A DNA stretch of 64,000 nt from Kribbella rubisoli (GCF_004217145.1 NZ_SHKR01000014.1:744001-808000), one strand, 5' to 3'. Counted from the first letter of the stretch, positions 52,014 through 60,516 are shown. The notes: generated by a model from the letters alone, not told the origin. A program made the numbers and translations.

Positions 52014-52436
52014 ATGACGGCTCCAGACATCAACAGCCCCGAAGAGCAGCTCCGCTACCAACGAGGCCTGGAGGTGATGAACGCCGTCGACGGCGGCTCA
52101 GCCCCCGCCGTAATGGAAAACCTCGCCGACATCGCCCCGGCGTTGGCCCACCACATCGTCGCGTTCGGCTTCGGCGACATCTACTCCCGCCCAGGCCTCG
52201 ACCCCAAGCAACGCCAGCTCGTCACGCTAGGCATCCTCACCGCGTTAGGCGGCTGCGAACCCCAGCTCGAAGTCCACATCCGCACATCCCTCAACGTCGG
52301 CCTAACCCCAACCGAAATCGTCGAAGCCTTCACCCACGCGGCTGGCTACGCCGGCTTCCCCCGAGCCCTCAACGCAATCGGCGTCGCCAAGCGAGTCTTC
52401 GCCGAACGCGACCTACTGCCCGTCGAGGACATCTGA
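52014..52436 (+). CDS. Carboxymuconolactone decarboxylase (CMD) family protein
   Basis: A 140-aa protein of the CMD/AhpD-like family: YSRPGLDPKQRQLVTLGILTALGGCEPQLEVHIRTSLNVGLTPTEIVEAFTHAAGYAGFPRALNAI. The family's Glu/Gln and His positions are recognisable (QLEVHI), but only one cysteine is present, so it lacks the CxxC of AhpD and is closer to the 4-carboxymuconolactone decarboxylase side. The substrate is unknown and no protocatechuate genes are near. It has its own leaderless-type promoter and is followed by a long hairpin. Confidence 0.87.
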   Translation: MTAPDINSPEEQLRYQRGLEVMNAVDGGSAPAVMENLADIAPALAHHIVAFGFGDIYSRPGLDPKQRQLVTLGILTALGGCEPQLEVHIRTSLNVGLTPTEIVEAFTHAAGYAGFPRALNAIGVAKRVFAERDLLPVEDI

Positions 52437-52758
52437 CGCCAAGCCCACCCCATCCAGGAGCGCCCGCTGCAGCCCGCGGCTCGCGCCCCAGGCCCAGCGA
52501 CGGCGACGGCGTGGCGTGCTCAGTCAGACGAGTGGATATCCGCTGCCGTTGTGCCTTCTCTGCTGGTGTGCGAGCAGAGAAGGCACAACTCGCGAGGTTA
52601 TCCGCTCGTGTTGCCGAAGCCGGGGAGATTGGGTTGCTACCTCCCACCACAGCCGACCCCACCCGCCACAGCCCATCCATCCACCACGCAGCCGTTCCAC
52701 CACAGCCGACCGCACATACCCTGCCCATCCCACCCACGACGGCGCGCGGGCGGGTTTG
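52437..52758. other. Intergenic region between convergent genes
   Basis: About 320 bases. The left part holds the long hairpin at 52528-52609. A 15-base direct repeat CCACCACAGCCGACC occurs at 52644-52658 and 52697-52711 in pyrimidine-rich sequence. I see no gene here on either strand. Confidence 0.6.
52528..52609. terminator. Long hairpin between convergent CMD and iron-binding protein genes
   Basis: A perfect 17-base inner stem GTTGTGCCTTCTCTGCT (52548-52564) and complement (52573-52589), with an eight-base loop, is continued outwards by imperfect pairing (GGATA/TATCC, ACGAG/CTCGT) to about 37 bases per arm. Being between converging genes it may stop transcription from both sides, though no T-run is present. 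Its length is well above that of a standard terminator. Confidence 0.5.
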
Positions 52759-53775
52759 CTACCCCTTCGGGCCGAGGAGTTTCTCGAGGTCGGTGAGGAC
52801 GTCCATGGCGCCTAGTGGGCCGAGGCCCAGGAACCAGACCTCGTCGTCAACCCGCGCCGACTTGCCGGCCTTCACCGCGGCGAGCGACTTCCACAGGTTG
52901 CCGTTGACGACCTTGTTCTCGTCGGTGGTGTCGGGCTTTCCGTAGCTGGAGTAGAAGATCCAGTCGCCGTCGGCTTTGCCGATGTTCTCCTGTGATACCT
53001 CGACCGCGAGGTCCTGCACGTCCTGGATCTTGGGTCGCGGCAGGCCGATGTCCTTCAGGATGACGCCGATGAAGGACAGGTTGCCGTACAGCCGGATCTC
53101 TCCGGGCCGGAAGCGTACGAGCGAGATCGTCGGCGAACCCTGGACCTTGGACTTCACCTCGTTGGCGCGCTTCTGGTAGTCGTTCAGGATTCCGGTGGCC
53201 TTGTCCTCCTCGCCGACCGCGTCCGCGACCAGCAGGAAGTTCTCCTTCCACGGGAACCCGGGGCGGATGCTGAAGACCGTCGGCGCGATCGCGCTGAGCT
53301 TGTCGTACAGGTCGTTCGCGCGCAGCTTGCTGCCGAGGATGAGGTCGGGCTTGAGCGCCGCGATCGCCTCGAGGTTGAGTTCGCTGATGCCGCCGACCGT
53401 CTTGATGCCCTGCGCCTTGTCGGCGAGGTACGACGGTACGCCGTTCTGCCCCGCCGTCGTGGCCATGCCGACCGGCGTGATGCCCAGAGCGAGTACGTCG
53501 TCCAGCTCGCCGCTGTCGAGCACGACCACGCGCGTCGGCTTCGCCGGGATCTTGGTCTCGCCGAGCGCGCCCTTGACGGTCCGCGGGAACGCACCGGGCG
53601 CGGCGTCCGAGCCGAGTTTCGCGGTCTCGGCGTCGGCGGTGCTGAACAGCCGCCCGCCGGTCGCCACGTCCTTGTCCCCGACCCCGGTGTCCGCACTCTT
53701 GGTGGTGTCACCACCACCGCAGCCCGCTGCGAGCAGTACGGCGGCCGACACGACGATCCCTATCAGCTTCTTCAC
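52759..53775 (-). CDS. Iron-siderophore ABC transporter substrate-binding lipoprotein
   Basis: A 338-aa exported lipoprotein. The signal peptide ends in the lipobox LAAGC (residue about 22), followed by a FecB/FepB-type periplasmic-binding domain (TRVVVLDSGELDDVLALGITPVG, GGISELNLEAIAALKPDLILGS, and WIFYSSYGKPD). It captures ferric siderophore for an ABC importer, whose permease is not in the window. GTG at 53775 is chosen: TAGGCT lies eight bases before it and an iron box lies just upstream, so it is probably IdeR/DtxR-repressed when iron is plentiful. The frame to 53799 would start inside the promoter. Confidence 0.9.
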   Translation of the reverse strand: MKKLIGIVVSAAVLLAAGCGGGDTTKSADTGVGDKDVATGGRLFSTADAETAKLGSDAAPGAFPRTVKGALGETKIPAKPTRVVVLDSGELDDVLALGITPVGMATTAGQNGVPSYLADKAQGIKTVGGISELNLEAIAALKPDLILGSKLRANDLYDKLSAIAPTVFSIRPGFPWKENFLLVADAVGEEDKATGILNDYQKRANEVKSKVQGSPTISLVRFRPGEIRLYGNLSFIGVILKDIGLPRPKIQDVQDLAVEVSQENIGKADGDWIFYSSYGKPDTTDENKVVNGNLWKSLAAVKAGKSARVDDEVWFLGLGPLGAMDVLTDLEKLLGPKG

Positions 53776-53817
53776 GAACGTTGAGCCTACAACAACCAAG
53801 GTTAGGCAGTCCTAACC
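53776..53817 (-). promoter_or_regulatory. Iron box (IdeR/DtxR type) and -10 element
   Basis: GGTTAGG (53800-53806) and CCTAACC (53811-53817) form a perfect seven-base inverted repeat with a four-base centre, matching the TTAGGTTAG...CTAACCTAA iron-box pattern. On the minus strand it is followed by TAGGCT (53789-53784) and then eight bases to the GTG of the lipoprotein gene. The box overlaps the last five codons of the GH95 gene. Confidence 0.85.
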
Positions 53818-56084
53818 AGGTCCACCTGTTGGCCGGCCGAGAGCTCCACAATCCGCTCCCCGTCCGGCAGCACGATCCGATGCGTGCCCGCGTGCGACGC
53901 CCGTACGACGGCCTCCGTCAGTACGCCGCCAAGCCACGTCACGTCGAACGTCAGACCGCCGCGCGCACGCAGACCGCGGAACGACCCGTCGGGCCAGTCG
54001 GACGGCAACGCCGGCAGGACGCGGATCACGTCGGTGTGGCTCTGCAGCAGCAGCTCCGGGATGCAACCGGTCATGCCGAAGTTCGCGTCGATCTGGAAGA
54101 TGTCGCCGTCGCGGTGCAGGAGGTTGTCCGACACCAGCCGACTCAAATAGTCCTGGATCACCGCAGCGGCCTTCGAAGGCTCGAACAGTCGGGCCCACAG
54201 CGCGACCAACCAGGCCGCGGTCCACCCGCCGTTCACAGCACCATCGGTACGCAGGTCCAACGAAGCCCGAGCGGCCGCGGCCCACTCCGGCGTACGCGTC
54301 GGGTCGATCTCGGCGCCTGGATACAACCCGTAAAGATGTGACTGATGCCGATGCTGCGGCTCGGACGGCGGCCAGTCGGTCGGCCACTCGTACAGCCGCC
54401 CCTCCGGCGTCACCCGTACCGAAGGCAGACGATCACGAGCCGCCGCAGCGCGCGAAACCAGCGATGAGTCGAGCCCCAGGATCGCAGCGGCCTCAGCCAG
54501 GTTCGCGAACAGCTCCCGGATCAACCAGATGTCGTACGTCGAGGTCAGGTCAACGGAAGCCTTCGAACCCGACGGCAAGATGAAATGATGCTCCGGCGCC
54601 GTCGACGGGACGAACTGCAGCACCCCGTCGCCGTCCTCGACGAGCATCGAGAGCACGAACTCCGCCGCGCCCGCGATCAACGGGTACGCACGGTCGCGCA
54701 GGAAATCCACGTCCATCGTGAACCGGTAGTGCTCCATCAAATGCGCCGTCAGCCAGACCCCGCACGTCGCGCACATCGCCCAGACGGGATCGTCATCACC
54801 CGCGCCGACCGGCCAGGTCGCGCGCCACAGGTCGGCGTTGTGATGCGAGACCCAACCCGGTACGTCGTACAGAGTCCGAGCGGTCTCCGCACCGGACGAG
54901 GCCAAGCCCTCGATCAAGTCGACCAAGGGGTCGAAGCACTCGTGCAGGCCGGTCAGGTCGGCCGGCCAGTAGTTCATCTGGGTGTTGATGTTGTTGGTCC
55001 AGTCGCTGGCCCACATCGGCCGGCGGTCCTGGTTCCAGATGCCTTGCAGGTTGGCCGCCTGCGTCCCGGGGCGGGAGGACGCCATCAACAGGTACCGCCC
55101 GAAGTTGAACGTCAGCGCAACCAGATCCGGATCGCTGCCCCCGGCAGCTACTGCTGCAATCCTCTCGTCGGTCGGCAATTCACTTGGAACACCCAACGAA
55201 AGCGAAGAGCGGTCGTAGAGCGCCACATGATCCTCGACATGACGCTCGCGAAGCTTGTCCACAGCAACCGAATCCAATACGGCGACCGCAGCAGCCAAAG
55301 CAACCAACGGATCCCGCCCCGGCGGCGCCGACCAGCCGACGAATGTACTTGCCGCCGACAACACGACCGTCACGCTGTCCGCACCACGAACCACAACGCC
55401 CGCGTCCGAAGCTTCCGCCGTCCCGCCGTCAACCAGCGCCCGGAGCGCGACCCCGAACCCGATCCCACGCCCCTCTTCGTAGCGGATCGGATCCGGCCGA
55501 TCCCGATACTCGATGGTCAGATCCGACGGCGCCCGCCCAACCAATCCATAGGTGCCACCGGCAACCGATGGCCGGACCGGGTGCTGACTCTCCAACGACA
55601 GTTCGAGATCGACAGCACCCGGCCGGTCGGCCGTGATCGTCCACACCATGACCTGGTCCGGCGTGGACACGAAGGTCTCACGCCGGAACCGCGTCCCATC
55701 CACCGTGTATTCCACACCGGCAATGCCGGTGCGCAGATCCAAACTCCGCCTGTAGTCCGCACCCACGCCGGCCGACCGGATCACCAGGTCGGCGAGCGGC
55801 TGGTACGACTCCACCAACGGACCCTGTAACGCACGGGTCCGCTCGGTGGCCGCCAGCCGATCACCTTCCTCCAGCAACAACCGTCGTACGTCGGCCAGCA
55901 CCGCCGGCCCGTCCGGCACCGTCAAGGTGCGCGGACCGTCGCCCGACCAGACATCGTCGAGGTTGAGCGCGATCCGCTCCTCGCCGACCCGGCCGAACAC
56001 CTTCCCGCCGAGATGCCCGTTGCCCACCGGCAACGCCTCGAACCAGTCCGGCGCGGGGGTGCGGAACCACAGGGAATGAGACAT
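53802..56084 (-). CDS. Glycoside hydrolase family 95, probable alpha-L-fucosidase
   Basis: A 760-aa enzyme without a signal peptide, so it acts inside the cell. It has an N-terminal GH65-type beta domain (WFRTPAPDWFEALPVGNGHLGGKVFG) and an (alpha/alpha)6 barrel with WNQDRRPMWASDWTNNINTQMNYWPADL, HHNADLWRATWPVG, PSTAPEHHF and FQIDANFGMTGCIPELLLQSH. The NxN pair, Glu and Asp known as catalytic in the family's type enzyme are at the expected places. It hydrolyses alpha-1,2-fucosyl (or galactosyl) links. The ATG at 56084 is five bases past the binding-protein gene, so it is the last gene of the sugar importer operon. The stop lies within the iron box of the next gene. Confidence 0.92.
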   Translation of the reverse strand: MSHSLWFRTPAPDWFEALPVGNGHLGGKVFGRVGEERIALNLDDVWSGDGPRTLTVPDGPAVLADVRRLLLEEGDRLAATERTRALQGPLVESYQPLADLVIRSAGVGADYRRSLDLRTGIAGVEYTVDGTRFRRETFVSTPDQVMVWTITADRPGAVDLELSLESQHPVRPSVAGGTYGLVGRAPSDLTIEYRDRPDPIRYEEGRGIGFGVALRALVDGGTAEASDAGVVVRGADSVTVVLSAASTFVGWSAPPGRDPLVALAAAVAVLDSVAVDKLRERHVEDHVALYDRSSLSLGVPSELPTDERIAAVAAGGSDPDLVALTFNFGRYLLMASSRPGTQAANLQGIWNQDRRPMWASDWTNNINTQMNYWPADLTGLHECFDPLVDLIEGLASSGAETARTLYDVPGWVSHHNADLWRATWPVGAGDDDPVWAMCATCGVWLTAHLMEHYRFTMDVDFLRDRAYPLIAGAAEFVLSMLVEDGDGVLQFVPSTAPEHHFILPSGSKASVDLTSTYDIWLIRELFANLAEAAAILGLDSSLVSRAAAARDRLPSVRVTPEGRLYEWPTDWPPSEPQHRHQSHLYGLYPGAEIDPTRTPEWAAAARASLDLRTDGAVNGGWTAAWLVALWARLFEPSKAAAVIQDYLSRLVSDNLLHRDGDIFQIDANFGMTGCIPELLLQSHTDVIRVLPALPSDWPDGSFRGLRARGGLTFDVTWLGGVLTEAVVRASHAGTHRIVLPDGERIVELSAGQQVDLVRTA

Positions 56085-56089
56085 CAGGC

Positions 56090-57751
56090 CTACTTCGAAC
56101 CGCTCTTGTACTTGTCGTACGCCTGCTGGTTGATCTCCAGGTACCGCGGCATACCGGTGCTGTCGAGACCCTTCACGTACGCGTCCCAGTCGGTGTCGAT
56201 GTTCTTCGAACCGGTGATGAAGGCCAACTGGTTCTGGTTCACGTAGGTGTTCAGGTTGGTCTGCAGCGTGGCGATCTCGCCGCTCAGGCTCGGGTCCGGC
56301 CACATGAACGCCTGCGGGAACCACTGCGCCTTGTCGACATGCCCCTCGTACTGCTTGGTCGCCTCCCACAGCCGCCGCTCCAGGCCGGCGCCGCTGTAGA
56401 TGTCCTTCGGCGTGACCTGCGCGTTCCGGAAGGCCAAGGTGTTGTTGTACTGGCCGAGCGCACCCCAGCTGATGTTCTTCGGCGCGTTCTGCACCGGCTT
56501 GTACAGCGGCTTGGTGCTCGCGTCGAGGGCGATGTCACCGGCGGCGGGCTTCGTCCAGCCGACACCCTCCGGGCCCATGTTGGTGATCATCTGGCCTTCG
56601 TCGCTGTAGATCCAGTCCAGCATCTTGATCGCGGCGACCTGGGCCTCCTTGCTGGCCTTGTTGGTCAGCATGAACGTGTAACCGGTCGAGGTCGGGTGGT
56701 TGTACCCGGTGTAGCTCTTGCCCTCCGGACCGGTCAGCGGCGGCACCGCGTCGTACTGCTTGTCGCGGCCGTCCTTGGAGTCGAGCTGGACGAAGATGCC
56801 CGGCCACAGGACCGGCACCGATCCGAGCTTGACCGCCTTCGGGTCGTTGCCCTGGGCCTGCAATGCCTGCGCGTTCTGGGTGAACGCCGCCTGGTCGATC
56901 AGGCCGTCCTTGTAGAGGCCGTGGATGTACTTCAGGCCTTCCTTCCACTGGTCCGAGGCGACCGGCGTGACGACCTTGTCGCCGTTCAGCGTGAGCAGCG
57001 ACCGTACGCCGTTGTTCGCGCCGACCGGGTCGTAGGCGAACGCGTTCATCAGGTACGCGATCAGGCTGCTGTCCTGGACGTCGGTGGTCATCGGGATCTC
57101 GTCGGCCTTGCCGTTGCCGTTCGGGTCCTTGGTCTTGAACGCCTCGAGCACGTTGCGCAGATCATCGGTGGTCTTGGGCACCTGCAGGCCGAGCTTCTTC
57201 AGCCAGGTGCTGTTGATCCACAGCTTGTCCGGGTAGGTGCAGTGGAAGCAATCGGCCCACTGCGGCAGCGCATAGATGTGACCGTCGGGCGCGGTCGCCA
57301 TCTCCTTGTATTCCTTGTTGGTGTCGAGCACCTTCTGGATGTTGGGCGCGTTGTCCTTGATCAGGTTCTCGAGCGGCACCGCGACGCCCTGCTGGCCGAG
57401 CTTGAGCACCTCGGCCTGGGTGAACGCGTCGACCCACGGGATCAGGAAGAACAGGTCCGGGTAGTCGCCGCTGGCCAGCGCGATCTGCCGCTTCTCCTTG
57501 GCCGGCCCGGCGTCGTACGTCGTGGTCTGCCACCGGAACTGGATCTTGAACTTGTCGCTCATGATCTTGGTGACCGCGTTGGTGGTCAGGTTGGTGCTGG
57601 AGTCCGACGGTGTGAACGTGTCGATGACGACCTTGCCGTCGGCCGAGGTCTCGTTCGCCGCTCCCTTGGACGATTTGTCCGAACTGCACGCCGCCAGGGC
57701 GAGCGCGCCGGCGGCCGCCAGCGCGACGACCTTGCTCACGGATGAGCGCAT
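56090..57751 (-). CDS. Sugar ABC transporter substrate-binding lipoprotein (LplA-like)
   Basis: A 553-aa exported solute-binding protein (cluster resembling LplA). It has a signal peptide with lipobox LAACS at about residue 22, then DTFTPSDSSTNL, the WADCFHCTYPDKLWINSTWLKKLG ligand cleft and a long C-terminal lobe ending in KYKSGSK. It delivers an oligosaccharide to the two permeases encoded upstream. The ATG at 57751 has GAGAGGA. The next gene downstream is the GH95 fucosidase, which suggests a fucosylated plant or host glycan as substrate. No ATPase gene is in the operon, which is normal for this class (shared MsiK-type ATPase). Confidence 0.93.
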   Translation of the reverse strand: MRSSVSKVVALAAAGALALAACSSDKSSKGAANETSADGKVVIDTFTPSDSSTNLTTNAVTKIMSDKFKIQFRWQTTTYDAGPAKEKRQIALASGDYPDLFFLIPWVDAFTQAEVLKLGQQGVAVPLENLIKDNAPNIQKVLDTNKEYKEMATAPDGHIYALPQWADCFHCTYPDKLWINSTWLKKLGLQVPKTTDDLRNVLEAFKTKDPNGNGKADEIPMTTDVQDSSLIAYLMNAFAYDPVGANNGVRSLLTLNGDKVVTPVASDQWKEGLKYIHGLYKDGLIDQAAFTQNAQALQAQGNDPKAVKLGSVPVLWPGIFVQLDSKDGRDKQYDAVPPLTGPEGKSYTGYNHPTSTGYTFMLTNKASKEAQVAAIKMLDWIYSDEGQMITNMGPEGVGWTKPAAGDIALDASTKPLYKPVQNAPKNISWGALGQYNNTLAFRNAQVTPKDIYSGAGLERRLWEATKQYEGHVDKAQWFPQAFMWPDPSLSGEIATLQTNLNTYVNQNQLAFITGSKNIDTDWDAYVKGLDSTGMPRYLEINQQAYDKYKSGSK

Positions 57752-57789
57752 TGCTGTGTTCCTCTCTGAAGTGGATTGAGCCTCGTGGC

Positions 57790-58743
57790 TCAGCCCTTGA
57801 CCGCGCCGACCATCACGCCCTTGGTGAAGTGGCGGGCGACGAACGGGTAGATGATCAGTACGGGCAGGCTCGAGATGACGATGAGCGCGTACTTGAGGAC
57901 GTTGGCCAGCTGCTGCTGTTCGAGCTGCTGGGCCAGGTTCGTCGTGGTGGTGGATCCGGTGAGGGTGTTCAGGATCAGCACGTTGCGGAGCACGATCTGC
58001 AGCGGGTACAGACCGGGGTCCTTGAGATAGATCAGGGCGTCGAAGTAGCTGTTCCACTGGAAGATCGCGTACATCAGCGCGATCACCGCGATCACCGGCT
58101 TCGACAGCGGCAGCACGATCGACCACAGGAACCGCAGGTCGCTGGCCCCGTCGATGGTGGCCGCCTCGTACAGCTCGTCCGGGATCGTCGAGCGGAAGAA
58201 GGTCCGGGCGATGATCACCTGCCAGACCCCGATCGCGCTCGGGATCACCATCGCCCAGCGGGTGTTCAGCATCCCGAGGTCCTGGACCACCAGGTACGTC
58301 GGGATCAGGCCGCCGGAGAACAGCATCGTGAAGATCAGCACGCTCATGATCACGTTCCGGCCGAAGAACGTCCGGCGGGACAGCGGGTACGCGATCGCGA
58401 TCGTCAGCGTGACGCTGATCAGGGTCCCGCCGATCGCGTAGATGAACGAGTTCAGGTAGCCCTTCATGATCAGCGGATCGCTGAAGGCCTCTTTGTACGC
58501 ACGGATGCTGGGCTCGATCGGCCAGAACAGCACCCGGCCCGCACTCACCGCCGACGGGCTGCTGAACGAGTTCGCGACGATGTAGATCAGCGGGACCGCG
58601 ACGATGATCAATGCCAGCCAGAGCATGATCTTCACGCCGGCCAGGAAGATCTTGTCGGTGCGCGTCTCCTCGATCGCGGTCCGCTTCGAGGTGTCCGGCC
58701 GCTTGTCCGCCGTACGCCGGAAACCTTGCAACGTGATGCTCAT
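57790..58743 (-). CDS. Carbohydrate ABC transporter permease (LplC/MalG-like)
   Basis: A 317-aa membrane protein with six hydrophobic helices (first at about residues 38-58, LAGVKIMLWLALIIVAVPLIYI). The coupling-helix EAA motif is LYEAATIDGASDLRFLWSIVLPLSKP. The start overlaps the stop of the first permease (ATGA). It forms the heterodimeric channel with that permease. Confidence 0.94.
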   Translation of the reverse strand: MSITLQGFRRTADKRPDTSKRTAIEETRTDKIFLAGVKIMLWLALIIVAVPLIYIVANSFSSPSAVSAGRVLFWPIEPSIRAYKEAFSDPLIMKGYLNSFIYAIGGTLISVTLTIAIAYPLSRRTFFGRNVIMSVLIFTMLFSGGLIPTYLVVQDLGMLNTRWAMVIPSAIGVWQVIIARTFFRSTIPDELYEAATIDGASDLRFLWSIVLPLSKPVIAVIALMYAIFQWNSYFDALIYLKDPGLYPLQIVLRNVLILNTLTGSTTTTNLAQQLEQQQLANVLKYALIVISSLPVLIIYPFVARHFTKGVMVGAVKG

Positions 58744-59741
58744 GACCAGAGTCCGTTTCCGGTGATGCGCTTGGCGACGAAGTTCACGCCGAGCAGGAGG
58801 AAGAGGTTGATCACCGAGTTGAAGAGCCCGATGGCGGTCGCCATGCTGAAGTCGGCGTTCAGCAGACCGGTCTTGTAGACGTAGGTGGCGATGATCTCGG
58901 ACTGCTGGGTGTTCAGCGGGTTCTGCAGCAGGAACGCCTTCTCGAACCCGATCGACATGATGTTGCCGACGCCGAGCACCAGGATGATCACCGCGGTCGG
59001 CATGATCCCCGGCAGGTCGACGTGCCGGATCCGCTGCAGCCGGCTGGCTCCATCGATCCGCGCGGACTCGTGCAGCGCGGGGTCGATGCCGGACAGCGCG
59101 GCCAGGTAGATCACCGCGGAGTACCCGGTGGTCTGCCAGACGTCGGACCAGACGTAGATGTGGCGGAAGTAGTTGGGGTTCCCAAGGAAGTCGACCGACG
59201 GTACGCCGAACAGCCCGATCGCGTCGTTCACGAAACCGAGCCGCGGCGACAGCACCAGGATCGTCATCGAGACCACGACGACGGTGGAGATGAAGTACGG
59301 CGCGTAGGTGACCAGCTGGACGGTCTTCTTGAACCGGCCGTTGCGGATCTCGTTCAGCGCGATCGCCAGGATGATCGGGATCGGGAAGCTGGCGAGGACC
59401 GTGTAGACCGACAGCAGGAAGGTGTTCTTCACCAGGGTCCAGAACACCGGGTTCTGGAAGAACAGCTCGAAGTTCTTGAACCCGACCCAGTCGCTGCCCC
59501 ACGGGCCCTTGACCGGGCTGTAGTCCTTGAACGCGATCACCGCGTTGGCGATCGGGATGTACTTGAAGATGACGAAGTACGCGAGCGGTACGACGATCAG
59601 CAGGTAGAGCTGCCAATGCCGCCGCAGGCTCCGCCCGGCCTGGGTCCGGCGGGACGTTCGCGGTGGCTTCCGGGCCGTCGTCTCACCTGCCCGCGACGCC
59701 GCTGGCGCCGGCGCCGGTTTCACCTCGAAGGTTGCGCTCAC
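58740..59741 (-). CDS. Carbohydrate ABC transporter permease (LplB/UgpA-like)
   Basis: A 333-aa membrane protein, first gene of the sugar operon. A basic N-terminal tail of about 40 residues is followed by six helices (LYLLIVVPLAYFVIFKYIP is the first). The EAA motif is LHESARIDGASRLQRIRHVDLPGIMP. The GTG start at 59741 has AAGGA upstream. It partners the permease that overlaps its end. An operator-like palindrome lies 32-58 bases upstream. Confidence 0.94.
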   Translation of the reverse strand: MSATFEVKPAPAPAASRAGETTARKPPRTSRRTQAGRSLRRHWQLYLLIVVPLAYFVIFKYIPIANAVIAFKDYSPVKGPWGSDWVGFKNFELFFQNPVFWTLVKNTFLLSVYTVLASFPIPIILAIALNEIRNGRFKKTVQLVTYAPYFISTVVVVSMTILVLSPRLGFVNDAIGLFGVPSVDFLGNPNYFRHIYVWSDVWQTTGYSAVIYLAALSGIDPALHESARIDGASRLQRIRHVDLPGIMPTAVIILVLGVGNIMSIGFEKAFLLQNPLNTQQSEIIATYVYKTGLLNADFSMATAIGLFNSVINLFLLLGVNFVAKRITGNGLWS

Positions 59742-59772
59742 TCCGCATCCTTTCCCTCACGCGCTGGAGTGG

Positions 59773-59799
59773 AACCGATATCCGATAGGATCTCGGGTT
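59773..59799 (-). promoter_or_regulatory. Operator-like inverted repeat of the sugar ABC operon
   Basis: AACCGATATCC (59773-59783) and GGATCTCGGGTT (59788-59799) form an imperfect inverted repeat around GATA, 32-58 bases before the first permease start. The size fits a GntR/LacI-class site. No regulator gene of that class is adjacent in this window. Confidence 0.5.
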
Positions 59800-59950
59800 T
59801 CGCTATCCCGGAGGATGACACACAACCCCTCCGGAGCGGAAGAGTTCCCGGCCCGGTCGATACCGGACGGTGACCGATGCGCCCGAATCCCTTGAAAACA
59901 AGGCGTATTCAGTGTTGCCTCTAGCAACTACCGGACGGCAAACGCCGAAT

Positions 59951-59974
59951 GATCCGATGGCCAGCCATCGGATC
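59951..59974. repeat. 24-base palindrome
   Basis: GATCCGATGGC (59951-59961) and GCCATCGGATC (59964-59974) are perfect 11-base arms around CA. It could be a regulator binding site for the sugar operon or a hairpin after the ArsR/VOC unit. Confidence 0.5.
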
Positions 59975-60104
59975 CGGGCACACACCGATCAAGCCCGGAG
60001 TCGCTCTGAGCCACCGACACCGGACCGATCCACAATTTATTTCTGCTGTTAACTATATAGCAGTCAACCTGCCCCCCGACCCCTATGTCAAGACCTGAAC
60101 TTCC

Positions 60105-60176
60105 TCAGGCGTCGTAGGCGTTCAGGCCGATGAGGAGGCCGGCGGGGTCGAGGATGTAGGCGCCTCGGGACGGCAT
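60105..60176 (-). pseudogene. Remnant of a VOC (glyoxalase/dioxygenase) family gene, 23 codons
   Basis: Directly after the ArsR gene, coupled by TGATG, a 23-residue frame reads MPSRGAYILDPAGLLIGLNAY and then DA. This resembles only the last beta-strand of VOC proteins, where DPxGxxIxL carries the final metal-ligand region. ArsR-VOC gene pairs are common, so an internal deletion that kept the start codon and the C-terminal tail is the simplest reading. A functional microprotein is less likely. Confidence 0.55.
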
Positions 60177-60463
60177 CAGGCCGGCGCCTTGTCGTGAGGG
60201 GCGGCCACGTCGACGGCCCAGTGCGCGAGGGCGTGGAGTGCGTCGGGGTTCAGTTCGTGCCAACGGTGGCGGCCGACCAGGGTGGTCCGCACGACGTCGG
60301 CCGTCTGCAGGATCTTCAGGTGCTGCGACACCGCGGGCCGGCTGATCGGGAACAGCTCGGCCAGCTGCCCGGTCGTCGCCGGACCCTGCGCCAGCCGCGT
60401 CACGATCCGCCGCCGGGAAGCATCGGCCAGGGCGGCCAGGACCGCGCCGACCTCGATCGCCAC
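60176..60463 (-). CDS. ArsR-family winged-helix regulator
   Basis: A 95-aa repressor: VLAALADASRRRIVTRLAQGPATTGQLAELFPISRPAVSQHLKILQTADVVRTTLVGRHRWHELNPDAL. The recognition helix is SRPAVSQHLKIL. No cysteine metal site is present, so it probably senses something other than metals, as many ArsR proteins paired with VOC or SRPBCC genes do. The start is a GTG with AAGGAG four bases upstream. Palindromic GCGTAAG repeats lie just upstream. The downstream partner gene survives only as a 23-codon tail. Confidence 0.9.
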   Translation of the reverse strand: MAIEVGAVLAALADASRRRIVTRLAQGPATTGQLAELFPISRPAVSQHLKILQTADVVRTTLVGRHRWHELNPDALHALAHWAVDVAAPHDKAPA

Positions 60464-60478
60464 AGCACTCCTTCAATC

Positions 60479-60516
60479 GCGTAAGCCAGACCTTACGCGT
60501 AAGAATTTACTTACGC
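60479..60516 (-). promoter_or_regulatory. ArsR operators
   Basis: GCGTAA (60479-60484)/TTACGC (60493-60498) and GCGTAAG (60497-60503)/CTTACGC (60510-60516) form two inverted repeats that share two bases, 16-53 bases upstream of the ArsR start. The paired sites suggest cooperative autorepression. Confidence 0.7.

Larger units (their letters stand above)
59742..60104. other. Regulatory-looking intergenic region upstream of the sugar operon
   Basis: About 360 bases without a gene. It contains the operator-like repeat at 59773-59799, a 24-base palindrome at 59951-59974, a small GTTGC/GCAAC repeat near 59914-59928, and an AT-rich pocket around 60033-60065 (TTTATTTCTGCTGTTAACTA) whose CTGCT/AGCAG arms can pair. 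Promoter elements cannot be fixed with confidence. Confidence 0.55.

Noticed and set aside
52644..52711. 15-base direct repeat CCACCACAGCCGACC
   Set aside because: Only two copies in a simple pyrimidine-rich stretch with no flanking element; no reason to call it an attachment site or CRISPR-like repeat.
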